A stretch of 64,000 nt of DNA from an uncultured Flavobacteriales bacterium (GCA_903825395.1 CAIKAF010000005.1:1-64000); one strand, 5' to 3'. Positions 25,616 to 34,459 are shown, numbered from the stretch's first letter. Notes: a model not told the origin generated them from the letters alone. A program made the numbers and translations.

Positions 25616-28513
25616 TTAACGATTCAACAGGTTCATATCGAAAAGTAGAGAGATGTAGGCTATTCGACCGATCTGAGGACCGCCATATACCTGAACAACT
25701 CGATTATCGGTCAAGTTTTGAGCTCCAATTTTAAGTGTGGTATGCCATTTCGGATACCTGTAATTCAGCTGAGCATCCAGCAAATAATAGGATGGAATGG
25801 CCCCTGTAAACTGAGGGGAACCTTCAAATAAAAATCCTTCAATCCATTTGAAATTAACATTAAAGCCCCAATTTTTTAAGCGAAGGAAGCCTAAATCCAA
25901 ATCAATATCCCGACCTTCAAAACCGATATTAAACTTATGCTCTGGTGTGTTAAATGCAGGAATCAAAGGGTCGGCACTTCCCAACCGATTAAGTACATTC
26001 CAAGAATAATTGCCGGATAAGGTATAATATTTTCCGAGAAAGTAATTGGCTTGAATTGCTGAACCATAGGTAAATACCGCATCTTTACTATTTGTTGCCA
26101 CCCGGTAGGCTTGAGTTTTATTGGTGGGGAATTGGGTTGTGGGCTCTATCTCGAGGTCCACTCCAATTTGATAGCCGATAAAATCGGTGTACCAACTAAA
26201 ATAGGCCCCTCCATCAATAAACAATCGCTTACCTAAGGTTCCGCGGTAGCCAATCTCCAGGGTTCTTACTTGTTCTGGCCTGACAGGATCAACGTTAAAA
26301 TAGCTCAATGAATCCGTAGAAAGAGAGCCCAAATACGAATAAAAATCATCTACTGAAATCAGGCTGTCTCGCCCGCTCAGATTGCCGACCAACCGAGCTC
26401 TACCCACATCATAATTTAGAAATTGGTCGGCCATGGTTGGGTTTCGCACCCCCCATGAGCCTGAAAAACGAAGGGTGTGTTTCTTGGTGGGCGAATAAAC
26501 AACTGAGGCGGCAGGACTAAAGAGCCAATCAAAGTTTTCGTTTTTGTCGGCACGAAGGGTCAAGTTTAAATTCACTTTTTCCCATTTCTTTTCCATGCCC
26601 AAATAGGCACCGCCTTGCCAATTGGTAATCACGCGGTTATTGGTATCAATGAAAATGGTTCCTTGTGAGTTGGGTTGATACAACCGGAAACTACCTCCCA
26701 ACTTCCATTCAATGGAAGCAAACCCTGGAGCAGAATTTTTAAACCCCAGCGCATCCAAGAACTCAGAGGTTCGAAAAGAATATCCGGCATCGGCATGAAA
26801 TAAAGCCGATCGATCAATCAATCGGCTGCCTCCTGCTCCTAGGGGTAAGTTTATGATGGAATTAAAGGCGGAATCAAACTCGGGAGTCCCTGGTTGAAAG
26901 TAGGGCTCAAATCCAAGGCCAGCAGATTGATTGGCGTGATTGCGAGCCATCTGATGCCATTCTCGGATTAAATCAATATTATCGGCCAAGAGCTGATTGG
27001 CTAAAGTATGGTTGTAGTTTACTGGACCTTGAATATGCACATTAGGCATCCCCGGAATGCTATCGTACAAAGGACCATATCCGAACCCAATCACATTTTC
27101 GTTGTAAAAGGTAGCATATTGATTCAACCAGGTTTTTATTCCGTTGCCTGTGGGGATGTTGTTGTTGAGCATTTCGAGGGCTGTTGCAACAACATCATAG
27201 GTAGAGCCGGCATCTTCATGGGTGGCATATAGCCTAAAATAAAACCTGTTTTCCTTTTGCACCTCAAACCGATGCTGAAAAAATTGAACGTCCTGTAGCC
27301 TGTATCGATTTTCCCCCTGATACACCGTAGAACCAAAACCAAAGCTGGACGCCAATATAAATTCCACCTTGTTTTTGGTTAAGTAATGCAAGCCGGCATT
27401 GGCCTTAATGTTTTGGGTCTGGTAATCCATTAAATCCCTTTCTCGGTATCCGGAACGATAAATTAAACCCAACCCTGGGCTATACGCTTGATCAAATTTG
27501 GAGGTATAATCATAGGGCCCCGCCAGGGCTTCATCGCCATATATATTTACCGCATCATAGCCCCCGGGGTTTGTTTCGTCGGCCTCTGAATCTGTGCTGG
27601 GAGAATAATTCTCGGCTTCCCAATCCATGGCTTGCAAATAATAGGCATTTAACTTATACCCAAAACGCGGCCGGCCAGATTTATCTTTGTAGAAATCAGC
27701 CCAGCGCAAGGCCAGTTCTCCTAGATTTCGCTCTCCTCCCTTTAAAGACAAACTGAAGCCAGGAAATAAGAAAGGACTTTTCGTTGTCATGTTTAGCACC
27801 CCATTAAAGGCATTGGGACCAAAAAAAGCCGAACTGGCACCTTGAATTAAATCTACCTTAGCGACATCCAAATCTGAAGCCCCTAAGAAGTTCCCCAACG
27901 AAAAATTAAGGCCGGGACTCATGTTATCTACCCCATCAATAAGCTGCAGAGAACGAACCGGACTGGTGGAGTTAAAGCCGCGGGTATTGATCACTTTAAA
28001 TCCTAAGCTTGCTGTAGTAATGTCAACCCCCTTCATGTTTCCAAGTCCTTCATAAAAACTGAGCGAACTGGTTTGCTTTATGGCAACGGCGTTCATTGAT
28101 TCTACCGTAAGGGGTTCTTCTTGTTGCTTTTCTGTAATCCGGGTATCATAAATCTCAACCTCCTTCAACTTTACCTGGGTAGAAACCAAGGTAATTTTCA
28201 AAGGCACATTCACATTGCTTACCTGAATTTCCTGCTTTTCATACCCTACTCCGGTAACAATCACAATCAATGGGGGTTTTCCTTTGGGTTTTAGCTCAAA
28301 TTTCCCGTTAAAATCAGTCGACACTCCATTGTTGCTGCCTTTTTCTATGATGTTAATACCAAACAATGGTTCTTTATTCCCATCCGCATCCCGAACAACA
28401 CCTTTTATAGTTTGTGCCAACACCATGCCATGGAAATAGAAACCGACCATGACCATAAAAATCAATCGAAAGCTGGAGCGAGGAAGTAAAAATGGTAGCA
28501 TAGGCAAAAACAC
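25616..28513 (-). CDS. TonB-dependent receptor with CarboxypepD_reg domain
   Basis: A 965-residue outer-membrane receptor. The n-region is long, with the hydrophobic core around residues 14-33 (cut after VLAQ). Residues ~34-115 form the regulatory-like sandwich (IKGVVRDADGNKEPLFGINI, GVSTDFNGKFEL). The plug (~125-250) contains VINTRGFNSTSPVR, QLIDGVDNM and LIQGASSAFFGPNAFNGV, and the barrel runs to the C-terminus. The plug motif SLQLIDGVDNMSPGL is typical of iron or vitamin-type receptors, but the ligand is not determinable. It has its own TAACTTTG promoter at 28545-28552 and is followed by the T9SS esterase, which may process the transported compound. Confidence 0.94.
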   Translation of the reverse strand: MFLPMLPFLLPRSSFRLIFMVMVGFYFHGMVLAQTIKGVVRDADGNKEPLFGINIIEKGSNNGVSTDFNGKFELKPKGKPPLIVIVTGVGYEKQEIQVSNVNVPLKITLVSTQVKLKEVEIYDTRITEKQQEEPLTVESMNAVAIKQTSSLSFYEGLGNMKGVDITTASLGFKVINTRGFNSTSPVRSLQLIDGVDNMSPGLNFSLGNFLGASDLDVAKVDLIQGASSAFFGPNAFNGVLNMTTKSPFLFPGFSLSLKGGERNLGELALRWADFYKDKSGRPRFGYKLNAYYLQAMDWEAENYSPSTDSEADETNPGGYDAVNIYGDEALAGPYDYTSKFDQAYSPGLGLIYRSGYRERDLMDYQTQNIKANAGLHYLTKNKVEFILASSFGFGSTVYQGENRYRLQDVQFFQHRFEVQKENRFYFRLYATHEDAGSTYDVVATALEMLNNNIPTGNGIKTWLNQYATFYNENVIGFGYGPLYDSIPGMPNVHIQGPVNYNHTLANQLLADNIDLIREWHQMARNHANQSAGLGFEPYFQPGTPEFDSAFNSIINLPLGAGGSRLIDRSALFHADAGYSFRTSEFLDALGFKNSAPGFASIEWKLGGSFRLYQPNSQGTIFIDTNNRVITNWQGGAYLGMEKKWEKVNLNLTLRADKNENFDWLFSPAASVVYSPTKKHTLRFSGSWGVRNPTMADQFLNYDVGRARLVGNLSGRDSLISVDDFYSYLGSLSTDSLSYFNVDPVRPEQVRTLEIGYRGTLGKRLFIDGGAYFSWYTDFIGYQIGVDLEIEPTTQFPTNKTQAYRVATNSKDAVFTYGSAIQANYFLGKYYTLSGNYSWNVLNRLGSADPLIPAFNTPEHKFNIGFEGRDIDLDLGFLRLKNWGFNVNFKWIEGFLFEGSPQFTGAIPSYYLLDAQLNYRYPKWHTTLKIGAQNLTDNRVVQVYGGPQIGRIAYISLLFDMNLLNR

Positions 28514-28544
28514 TGCAAGGGTTATGAAATTCCCCCCTTCATTT

Positions 28545-28552
28545 CAAAGTTA
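28545..28552 (-). promoter_or_regulatory. -7 promoter element TAACTTTG for TonB receptor
   Basis: Reverse complement of CAAAGTTA, 31 bases upstream of the receptor start. It fits TAnnTTTG. Confidence 0.5.
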
Positions 28553-28609
28553 ATATATTGTACCCAAACGAGGTTTTTTGATTCAGGATATATCCCGTGG
28601 GAATGATAA

Positions 28610-28637
28610 AAAAACGCCGGCATATACCGGCGTTTTT
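28610..28637 (-). terminator. Rho-independent terminator of the OmpA/TPR gene
   Basis: AAAAACGCCGG-CATATA-CCGGCGTTTTT, a perfect 11-base stem located 37 bases past the stop of the minus-strand lipoprotein gene. It separates that gene from the TonB receptor promoter. Confidence 0.9.
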
Positions 28638-28673
28638 AATCTTGATTCTAATTTAATCGCTTGAGATTGCGCA

Positions 28674-30353
28674 TTAATTTACAATGTCTTTAAAGTCAGC
28701 TTTTTCGCGGTAATTTAAAAACTCTACATCTTTTTTCGCTTTTGCTTTTAGGCTAGCATCTCCTCCGATTGCTTTGCGTAGATGTTCAAATACGCCTTGC
28801 TCTCCACCAGAACGAGCCGCAGCTATTGCTTTTAAGTATGAAGCGATAGCCTTGTCTTTGTCAGCCCCACAATCCAATGTCGATGCTGCTTGTGTTGGAG
28901 CTCCTGAAAGTACTTTAGCCAAGGCAGCATTAAAGGTGCAGTTGTTCCCAAAAGAGGCCGAAGCCGCGCTGTAATCTCCCGACTTCACCTGTAAAATACC
29001 ATTGTTGTACTTTGCTTCAGCCGCGTTGCTCTTCGCCAGGTGTTTTTTAGCCTCCTCTTTATTGCCTTCCTTAAGAGCTATAGCACCTAAATTGTTGGCA
29101 ACATCTGCAGCAGAAGGGGCAATTTTTTCCGCCTTTTTAAATTCAGCTTTTGCTTCTGCCCATTTGCCTTGATTGGCAAAAATAACCCCCCGATTATTGT
29201 AAGGCTGATAATCAGATGGGAATTTCTGTGCTGCAAAATCAAGCACTTGCAATTGTTGCGCCGGATCTGAAAGTAAGGTTGACGCCGCAAATAAAAATTC
29301 GGGCAAAGCCAAATCTCCATTTGCCAAGGCTAGTTTACGTAACTCTTCTTCTGTTTTTTGACGCTGCTTCACGGTAAGCGTAGCTTCTGCCCGACGCAGG
29401 GGAGTGAAGACCTGTTGTTCTAAAGTTTGATATACGGAAGAACCAAGTGCTTTAAAATCAGAGTTCATAGCATTGCTGCCAATTTTACTCTTAACCGCAC
29501 CCTTGTTATCTACGGGTGATGAATTCAAAAGTGTATTGAAACCATCGGTATCGGCTCCTTTACCATTCACTACGAATGAAACAGAAGAGCCTTTAAAAGC
29601 AGATTTGAAAGAACCTTCCAAAAAACTATTAGCCGCTGTAGATCGGTCTTGAGAAAGTTCATTGTTGATAAATGATTCTCCATCGGGTGAGGCCCAGCCG
29701 TTAATTTCAAAACGCTCAAAAACAGCGCCATCTTTTTGTTGAGCTGCCACAAATGCTTTAAGGGATTTCATCTCTTCCGAATTCTTTTCCCCGGGGCGCA
29801 GGGATGCTGAGTTGTAAGGGAAATAGAAGGAAACCTTGGCGGTTTTGTATATAGGGCCATATCCATGGGGGGCAGCTGAAAAGCGCTCGTCATTTTGAAC
29901 CAACAACGGAGTCACGATGGTTCCCAATGCAATAGGCGTTGGGGTAGATTCATTGTACTTCTCTTTCCCTTTTACAGATGCACTCACCCGAAGATGCAGC
30001 TCCGCGTTTTGCATCCCTTCAGCATAGGCCACACTCAAGTTTACCGGCTTAATTTTCCCTCCTGCATGTGAAAGCACTTGACCATTTCCTGTTGACTTCT
30101 CACCCTGATAACGAATGGGATCAAACACCTTCTCTCCTCCCTGAAATTTCAGTACAGGAGTTATTACAATATCCGCTTTCTTTGGAACAAGCTTTTCAGG
30201 ATATGAGGCGCTTATCGTCCATTTCACGCTATCTCCATGCAATTCAAGGGGACTAGGTTTAACCTCATATTTGACCTGATCCAAATTGAATTTGGCGCAG
30301 CCGAACAAAACAGTTCCGGCTATCATTGCAAATCCATAGATTCTGATTTTCAT
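28674..30353 (-). CDS. OmpA-like lipoprotein with C-terminal TPR repeats
   Basis: A 559-residue lipoprotein. From the start chosen (MKIRIYGFAM) the lipobox is LFGC (Cys ~19). Residues ~25-190 are a beta-rich domain, with SVKWTISASYPEKLVPKKADI. Residues ~190-340 have an OmpA-like peptidoglycan-associating layout (YFPYNSASLRPGE...FEINGWASPDGE..NNELSQDRSTAANSFL). Residues ~375-510 contain tetratricopeptide helices (YQPYNNRGVIFANQGKWAEA, VANNLGAIALKEG). It probably anchors an outer-membrane or T9SS-type complex to the cell wall, an inference from domains. The upstream frame to 30443 is discarded because the promoter lies there. Confidence 0.88.
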   Translation of the reverse strand: MKIRIYGFAMIAGTVLFGCAKFNLDQVKYEVKPSPLELHGDSVKWTISASYPEKLVPKKADIVITPVLKFQGGEKVFDPIRYQGEKSTGNGQVLSHAGGKIKPVNLSVAYAEGMQNAELHLRVSASVKGKEKYNESTPTPIALGTIVTPLLVQNDERFSAAPHGYGPIYKTAKVSFYFPYNSASLRPGEKNSEEMKSLKAFVAAQQKDGAVFERFEINGWASPDGESFINNELSQDRSTAANSFLEGSFKSAFKGSSVSFVVNGKGADTDGFNTLLNSSPVDNKGAVKSKIGSNAMNSDFKALGSSVYQTLEQQVFTPLRRAEATLTVKQRQKTEEELRKLALANGDLALPEFLFAASTLLSDPAQQLQVLDFAAQKFPSDYQPYNNRGVIFANQGKWAEAKAEFKKAEKIAPSAADVANNLGAIALKEGNKEEAKKHLAKSNAAEAKYNNGILQVKSGDYSAASASFGNNCTFNAALAKVLSGAPTQAASTLDCGADKDKAIASYLKAIAAARSGGEQGVFEHLRKAIGGDASLKAKAKKDVEFLNYREKADFKDIVN

Positions 30354-30375
30354 GGTGAAAATGTATTGTTTTATG

Positions 30376-30407
30376 CAAAGGTAACCAAACTCTTCTAAGT
30401 TACGAAA
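30376..30407 (-). promoter_or_regulatory. Promoter TTTC-N20-TACCTTTG for OmpA/TPR gene
   Basis: On the minus strand TACCTTTG (30376-30383) is preceded by TTTC (30404-30407) at a spacing of 20. This is near-consensus, with a 22-base leader to the ATG. Confidence 0.65.
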
Positions 30408-30471
30408 CCTAAAATAATAGGAGAAAACAACCCTTAAAAACACAAATTATTTCAGCCTTAAACTAAAATCC

Positions 30472-31035
30472 TTACCACCTACTTTCAACCAAATGCACAA
30501 GGGTATGGCCCATAAGCAAATGCATTTCTTGAATTCTAGAGGTAATATCGCTAGGAACAATGATGCATATGTCTGACACTTCAGGCATGTTCCCTCCTTC
30601 TCGACCCGTAAAACCAATTGTTTTGCAGCCTTTTATCCGAGCCCGCTCAAGTCCCCGAATGACGTTGGCACTATGGCCTGAAGTAGAAAGTCCAATGCAT
30701 ACATCCCCTTTCCTTCCAAGAGCTTCCACCTGCCGAGAGAACACCATATCAAATCCAAAATCATTTCCTATGCTGGTCAAAGCCGCTGCATCGCTGTTCA
30801 AAGCAATAGCTGCCAAGCCAACCCGCTGAGTCTGATACCTGCCGGTAAATTCTGCCGCCAAATGCAATGCATCCGCAGCGCTGCCTCCATTCCCCATCAG
30901 TAGGATTTTCCGACCGGCCTTAAGCGCATCGTAGCATACCTCCGCCGCCTGAGCCAACTCAAGAGCACACCGCTCCATGGTCTTTTCGGCAACCTTTATG
31001 TGAGAAATAAATTCCTGGCGTATGGTTTCAGGCAT
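30472..31035 (-). CDS. gmhA: Phosphoheptose isomerase (SIS domain)
   Basis: A 187-residue SIS-domain isomerase that converts sedoheptulose 7-phosphate to D-glycero-D-manno-heptose 7-phosphate for lipopolysaccharide core synthesis. Motifs typical of GmhA are GNGGSAADALHLAAEFTGRY (~48-67), LTSIGNDFGFDMVFSRQVEA, ISTSGHS-like LSTSGHSANVIR and SRIQEMHLLMGH, whose Glu and His bind the metal. I chose the ATG at 31035; the open frame upstream is only read-through of the CCAAGG palindromes. A TATCTTTG element ends three bases before the ATG, which would make the mRNA nearly leaderless. Confidence 0.93.
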   Translation of the reverse strand: MPETIRQEFISHIKVAEKTMERCALELAQAAEVCYDALKAGRKILLMGNGGSAADALHLAAEFTGRYQTQRVGLAAIALNSDAAALTSIGNDFGFDMVFSRQVEALGRKGDVCIGLSTSGHSANVIRGLERARIKGCKTIGFTGREGGNMPEVSDICIIVPSDITSRIQEMHLLMGHTLVHLVESRW

Positions 31036-31038
31036 GTA

Positions 31039-31046
31039 CAAAGATA
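31039..31046 (-). promoter_or_regulatory. -7 promoter element TATCTTTG immediately upstream of gmhA
   Basis: Fits TAnnTTTG and lies only three bases from the ATG. If used, transcription would start at or inside the first codons. The palindromic repeats begin directly beyond it. Confidence 0.35.
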
Positions 31047-31059
31047 TAGATTCGATCAC

Positions 31060-31196
31060 GTAGAGCCAAGGCATGCCTTGGCTATATTCCATTTTCGTTT
31101 TGCCAAGGCATGCCTTGGCTATATTCCAAATTCGTGCAGCCAAGGCATGCCTTGGCTCTACACCGCCATCGTACAGCCAAGGCATGCCTTGGCTCT
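31060..31196. repeat. Four REP-like palindromes, CCAAGGCATGCCTTGG family
   Basis: The 16-base perfect palindrome CCAAGGCATGCCTTGG occurs at 31066-31081, 31103-31118, 31140-31155 and 31177-31192, exactly 37 bases apart. Outer copies are flanked by GTAGAG or CTCTAC and inner ones by CTATATTCC. The GTAG foot is the same as in the RAYT-associated REPs, but the core is different. The cluster fills the gap between gmhA and the small membrane protein gene and supplies the TAG stop of the latter. Confidence 0.95.
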
Positions 31197-31404
31197 ACCG
31201 TTTTCGCCGCCGGTACAAAAAATAACCCAACAATGCAGCACCCATAACCAAATACGGCGCCGCCATTAAATACAATATGCCCTCGTTGATGCCTACCGCA
31301 CGTGTCTCTGCTTCTGCCGCCTCTTTGCACATTACACACTGCCCCGAAAGCCGCATGCCGTACACAACACACATCACTAGAATTAAACCAAAGCGTAGCC
31401 TCAT
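31195..31404 (-). CDS. Small membrane protein ending the oxidase operon
   Basis: A 69-residue protein. From the ATG at 31404 it has a signal-like hydrophobic segment (MRLRFGLILVMCVVYG), a CVMCKEAAEA segment with a CxxC pair (~residues 22-30), and a C-terminal transmembrane helix ending YRRRKR on the cytoplasmic side. The ATG overlaps the TAA of the DUF420 gene (TAATG), so it is the last gene of the operon. Short CxxC membrane proteins of this sort are common after DUF420 in Bacteroidota. A link to oxidase assembly is inferred from position only. Its TAG stop falls within a REP-like palindrome flank. Confidence 0.75.
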   Translation of the reverse strand: MRLRFGLILVMCVVYGMRLSGQCVMCKEAAEAETRAVGINEGILYLMAAPYLVMGAALLGYFLYRRRKR

Positions 31405-31922
31405 TAGTAGGGATAATAAGGGGATATCATCAGGTAAACGATAACCCCTGAAACCGTAACGTAAAACCACAAAGGCCATGTAATTTTAGCCACCTTTTTG
31501 TGCTTGTCAAAACGCTGCTGCAAGGCACGACTCACACTCAAAAGCACCAAAGGAACAATCACAATGGCCAAGAAAATATGGCTAATCAGTATGGGATAAT
31601 AAATGTAAGCATATTGCCCTCCGTACGACACACTTTGGTGCGTAGCATGATACAGCACATAAAAAAGTAAAAATACCGCCGATAGACCAAGAGCGCTTAA
31701 CATTAAAATCCGATGCAAACCAATGTCTTTGCGGCGAATAGCAACCAAGGCCGAGACCAACAGTAAGGCCGTGGCGGTATTCAAAATGGCATTTACCATC
31801 GGCAACATATCAAACAAAGGCGTATATAAGGCCTCTTTTGGCATGAAATAAAGTACGGCAACTGCTACCGGCAATACTATAGAAATTGCCCAAATGCTAC
31901 GTTTTAAATTTGTAGGGTTCAT
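31404..31922 (-). CDS. DUF420 membrane protein
   Basis: A 172-residue protein with about five transmembrane helices that I recognise as DUF420: MVNAILNTATALLLVSALVAIRRKDIGLHR, then VLYHATH and SHIFLAIVIVPLVLLS. The conserved histidines (LHR, YHATH, SHI) lie near the membrane faces and could bind heme or metal. DUF420 genes are usually found beside cytochrome c oxidase and SCO genes, suggesting a role in oxidase biogenesis; the biochemical function is unknown. It overlaps the SCO gene upstream by four bases and the small membrane gene downstream by one. Confidence 0.9.
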   Translation of the reverse strand: MNPTNLKRSIWAISIVLPVAVAVLYFMPKEALYTPLFDMLPMVNAILNTATALLLVSALVAIRRKDIGLHRILMLSALGLSAVFLLFYVLYHATHQSVSYGGQYAYIYYPILISHIFLAIVIVPLVLLSVSRALQQRFDKHKKVAKITWPLWFYVTVSGVIVYLMISPYYPY

Positions 31923-32542
31923 TCGTTAAATAAGATTTGAATGTCGTTATAAATGCTATCTGTCAATTCGCTACGGGTCCCATCATAAACGGCTCGTATT
32001 TGCCTGCGGTCATCCATTAGCATGATGAACCCAGAATGGGTGAATCCTCCTTCTTCTTCCGGAGCCACTTTAGCAAAGGCTAGATATCGTTCGGCCAACG
32101 AAAAGATGCTGTCGGTGGGGCCCGTCAAAAACTGCCAACGGTGGTTGCTAACCCCTTGTTTCTCTGCATACGCTTTCAGGGAAGAGGGCCCATCGTTTTT
32201 AGGATCTATGGTATGCGAAACAAGTACAAATCGGTCGTCTTCCTTTAACCGCTCGTACAACAACTGCATGGTCAAGGTCATTTTTGGACAAATGGTTGGA
32301 CAGGAAGTAAAGAAAAAATCAGCCAAATATATTCGACCATTCAGGCTATCCTGATTAAAAACAAGGCTGTCTTGATTTAGTAAGGAGAACGGAGGTATGC
32401 GGTGGTAAAGGGTATCGGTTTTGCCCTCACCTGAAACAACCTGAACCGGCCCCAAGATGGGCAATGTTTTCCCCTGTGGAACTGTCGAACAGGCAACCCC
32501 AAGCAACACGGCAGCCAAAAGAATGAACGTCCAGCGGCTCAT
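31919..32542 (-). CDS. SCO1/SenC copper chaperone lipoprotein
   Basis: A 207-residue lipoprotein (lipobox GVAC, Cys18) with a thioredoxin-like fold of the SCO1/SenC/PrrC family. The copper-binding pair is in FTSCPTICPKM (Cys81, Cys85), and the third ligand is His169 in FTHSGF. SCO proteins deliver copper to the CuA site of cytochrome oxidase subunit II in the periplasm. SHTIDPKND and WQFLTGP are further family marks. It is coupled by four-base overlaps to the gene on each side, in line with assembly of the neighbouring oxidase. Confidence 0.94.
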   Translation of the reverse strand: MSRWTFILLAAVLLGVACSTVPQGKTLPILGPVQVVSGEGKTDTLYHRIPPFSLLNQDSLVFNQDSLNGRIYLADFFFTSCPTICPKMTLTMQLLYERLKEDDRFVLVSHTIDPKNDGPSSLKAYAEKQGVSNHRWQFLTGPTDSIFSLAERYLAFAKVAPEEEGGFTHSGFIMLMDDRRQIRAVYDGTRSELTDSIYNDIQILFNE

Positions 32543-33273
32543 GGATTCCCGGTATTTCGCTCCAGTTTATCATCAAACTTATAAAACCGGTGTGTCCTGA
32601 AGTTGTAGGCATACTCCCGATTTAAATGGGCAATGTCTTCTTTCAATCGCTTGGCGTCTTTTGCCAGCAACGGATTGTAGAATCCTCTCAGCCTACCCTC
32701 CTTATCCACCAACACCATACACATTGGGTCTGGCTTCGGGTTGGGCAATCCGGCAGAAGGAAAAAGGGATTGATGCACGGAAAATGCCGTCTGAACGGAA
32801 TCAACATCACACAGGTAATGCCAACGGTGCTGAAGGGATGAAAACCTGGAACTAAAATCAACAGGGCGACTCCAACTCTGCTCCAACCCCTCTCCCAAGC
32901 TAACAAACTGAACCAAACTGTCGTTATTCAACACATCTAAGGCCGCATACACTATTTCATCCGGAATGTCTTGAACCACTTTTGGCAAAAAATGAGCTAC
33001 ATATATGCTGCCGGATAAATTGGCAGAGCCGAAGCGTTGGCCAGAATCAGCATTCAGCTCCCATTGCTTCAATTCATAATAAATCGTGTCGGTTCGAGGG
33101 CGTTTTCCTGCTTCTCGAATTTCACCAAACCCATGAGGCCCATAAAAGGGAAGCCGATGAATATGGGCTACGGTATTGAATAAGAAGAAATAGAACAACA
33201 CCGCAGGAAGGAACAGCATTCCTCCCAAGATTGCGATTTTTGCCCAAGGTAACCGGCGGCGCGTTTGTTGCAT
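32539..33273 (-). CDS. SCO-like membrane protein lacking the copper cysteines
   Basis: A 244-residue protein with one N-terminal transmembrane helix (residues ~15-33) and a periplasmic domain. The domain order parallels the SCO protein next door (GSIYVAHF...WHYLCDVDSVQTAFSVHQSLF...MVLVDKEGRLRGFYN), yet the position of the CxxxC motif reads FLPKVVQDIPDE with no cysteine. It is therefore a degenerate thioredoxin-like or SCO-like paralogue that cannot bind copper in the usual way. It lies between subunit IV and the true SCO gene and overlaps the latter by four bases. A structural or docking role in oxidase assembly is possible but unproven. Confidence 0.78.
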   Translation of the reverse strand: MQQTRRRLPWAKIAILGGMLFLPAVLFYFFLFNTVAHIHRLPFYGPHGFGEIREAGKRPRTDTIYYELKQWELNADSGQRFGSANLSGSIYVAHFLPKVVQDIPDEIVYAALDVLNNDSLVQFVSLGEGLEQSWSRPVDFSSRFSSLQHRWHYLCDVDSVQTAFSVHQSLFPSAGLPNPKPDPMCMVLVDKEGRLRGFYNPLLAKDAKRLKEDIAHLNREYAYNFRTHRFYKFDDKLERNTGNP

Positions 33274-33310
33274 TGATTAAGAAGCAGCCCGCCCCCCTAA
33301 ATGGTTTTAA

Positions 33311-33709
33311 TTATAAACCAAATGCGGGAGAATCAGAAATTAAGTATGAAGGGAAAATCAAGCGCACATTCTCCTGATATAGTCCCTCAATCATCATTAA
33401 GGTCACAAAATACACCAGCAGCACAAGCAGAAATCCCAAGGTAAGCTGGAATCCCTTTTTCTCATCTTTTAAGTGCATGTAGGAAAAAATGATGTAATAC
33501 GCCTTCAGCAAGGTCATACCAATGAAAAGGTATTTTAAAACTTGCTTGCTAACAAAGTGCATTTCATAATTGGCAAAGGCCAATCCCACTTCAATAACAG
33601 TAATAGCAAGAAGGTACCAAAAAATCTTCCAAATCCACCCTGTTTTGGGTGCGGGAATGGGATCAGAAGCCGAGTGCAGGTGCGGTTGGTAATTATCGTA
33701 CAGTTCCAT
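33311..33709 (-). CDS. Cytochrome c oxidase subunit IV-type protein
   Basis: A 132-residue protein with three predicted transmembrane helices after a hydrophilic N-terminus (HSASDPIPAPKTGWIWKIFW). The pattern YLFIGMTLLKAYYIIFSYMHLKDEKK is typical of prokaryotic cytochrome c oxidase subunit IV. It is a small accessory subunit of the heme-copper oxidase in the inner membrane. It is 19 bases from the subunit III stop and belongs to the same minus-strand operon. Confidence 0.88.
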   Translation of the reverse strand: MELYDNYQPHLHSASDPIPAPKTGWIWKIFWYLLAITVIEVGLAFANYEMHFVSKQVLKYLFIGMTLLKAYYIIFSYMHLKDEKKGFQLTLGFLLVLLVYFVTLMMIEGLYQENVRLIFPSYLISDSPAFGL

Positions 33710-33728
33710 AGCTGTTCGTTGGTTCAGT

Positions 33729-34433
33729 TTAAATCAAGTAAAAGAAGGTGAATACGAATACCCAGACTAAATCTACAAAGTGCCAGTACAAACCCACCTT
33801 TTCAACCATTTCATAATGGCCTCGCCGATGAAAAACACCCCGCGCCGCCATAATTAAAACAATAATATTTAGCACCACACCCGAAAAAACGTGCGAGCCG
33901 TGGAATCCCGTAATCAAGAAAAACAAATTGGCGAACTGCTTCGGCCCATATTCATTCTCAACCATGTTGGCTCCGTGAATTACGCCCAAACCGTGTTCAA
34001 CCACTTTGCCCTCGGCAGTTCCATGAATAAAATGATACCATTCATAGGCTTGAGAACCCAAAAACAAAAAGCCGCCGATAATAGTCCAAATCATCCACTT
34101 TACCACTCCCTTTTTATCAAAACGATGACCAGCCTCAACAGCCAATACCATCGTCACTGAACTCATAATCAGAATAAAGGTCATCAACGACACAAAGGCC
34201 AATGGAATGTGCCCCTCAACAAACGGAAAGTGATTGTACACTTCGTCGGGATTGGGCCAAAATTCCCGATTCATATTGCGGGTAGCACCGTAATAAATTA
34301 AGAGGCTCGAAAAGGTCAGTGCATCCGACACCAAAAAGAACCACATCATCATTTTACCCCAGCTGATGTTGAAGGGGGCATCCCCTCCGCTCCAAGGTTT
34401 AGGGGCATCTACAGTTGAAACAGCGTGAGCCAT
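33729..34433 (-). CDS. Heme-copper oxidase subunit III (second copy)
   Basis: A 234-residue membrane protein with five to seven helices. Family marks are WGKMMMWFFLVSDALTFSSLLIYY (helix 1), SVTMVLAVEAG, GSQAYEWYHF, FFLITGFHGSHVFSGV (the HGxHV motif) and a C-terminal VGLYWHFVDLVWVFVFTFFYL. Subunit III stabilises the catalytic core of aa3/caa3-type oxidases. It follows a second subunit III-like gene, a tandem arrangement usual in Bacteroidota. The core subunits I and II are not in this window. Confidence 0.93.
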   Translation of the reverse strand: MAHAVSTVDAPKPWSGGDAPFNISWGKMMMWFFLVSDALTFSSLLIYYGATRNMNREFWPNPDEVYNHFPFVEGHIPLAFVSLMTFILIMSSVTMVLAVEAGHRFDKKGVVKWMIWTIIGGFLFLGSQAYEWYHFIHGTAEGKVVEHGLGVIHGANMVENEYGPKQFANLFFLITGFHGSHVFSGVVLNIIVLIMAARGVFHRRGHYEMVEKVGLYWHFVDLVWVFVFTFFYLI

Positions 34434-34459
34434 AGTCAGGTTAGGCGTTGGTTTCTAAT

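Noticed and set aside
31035-31185. N-terminal extension of gmhA by 50 residues
   Set aside because: It is read-through of the palindromic repeats (residues such as PRHALA and SQGMPWLY arise from CCAAGGCATGCC) and the gmhA homology starts at MPETIRQ.
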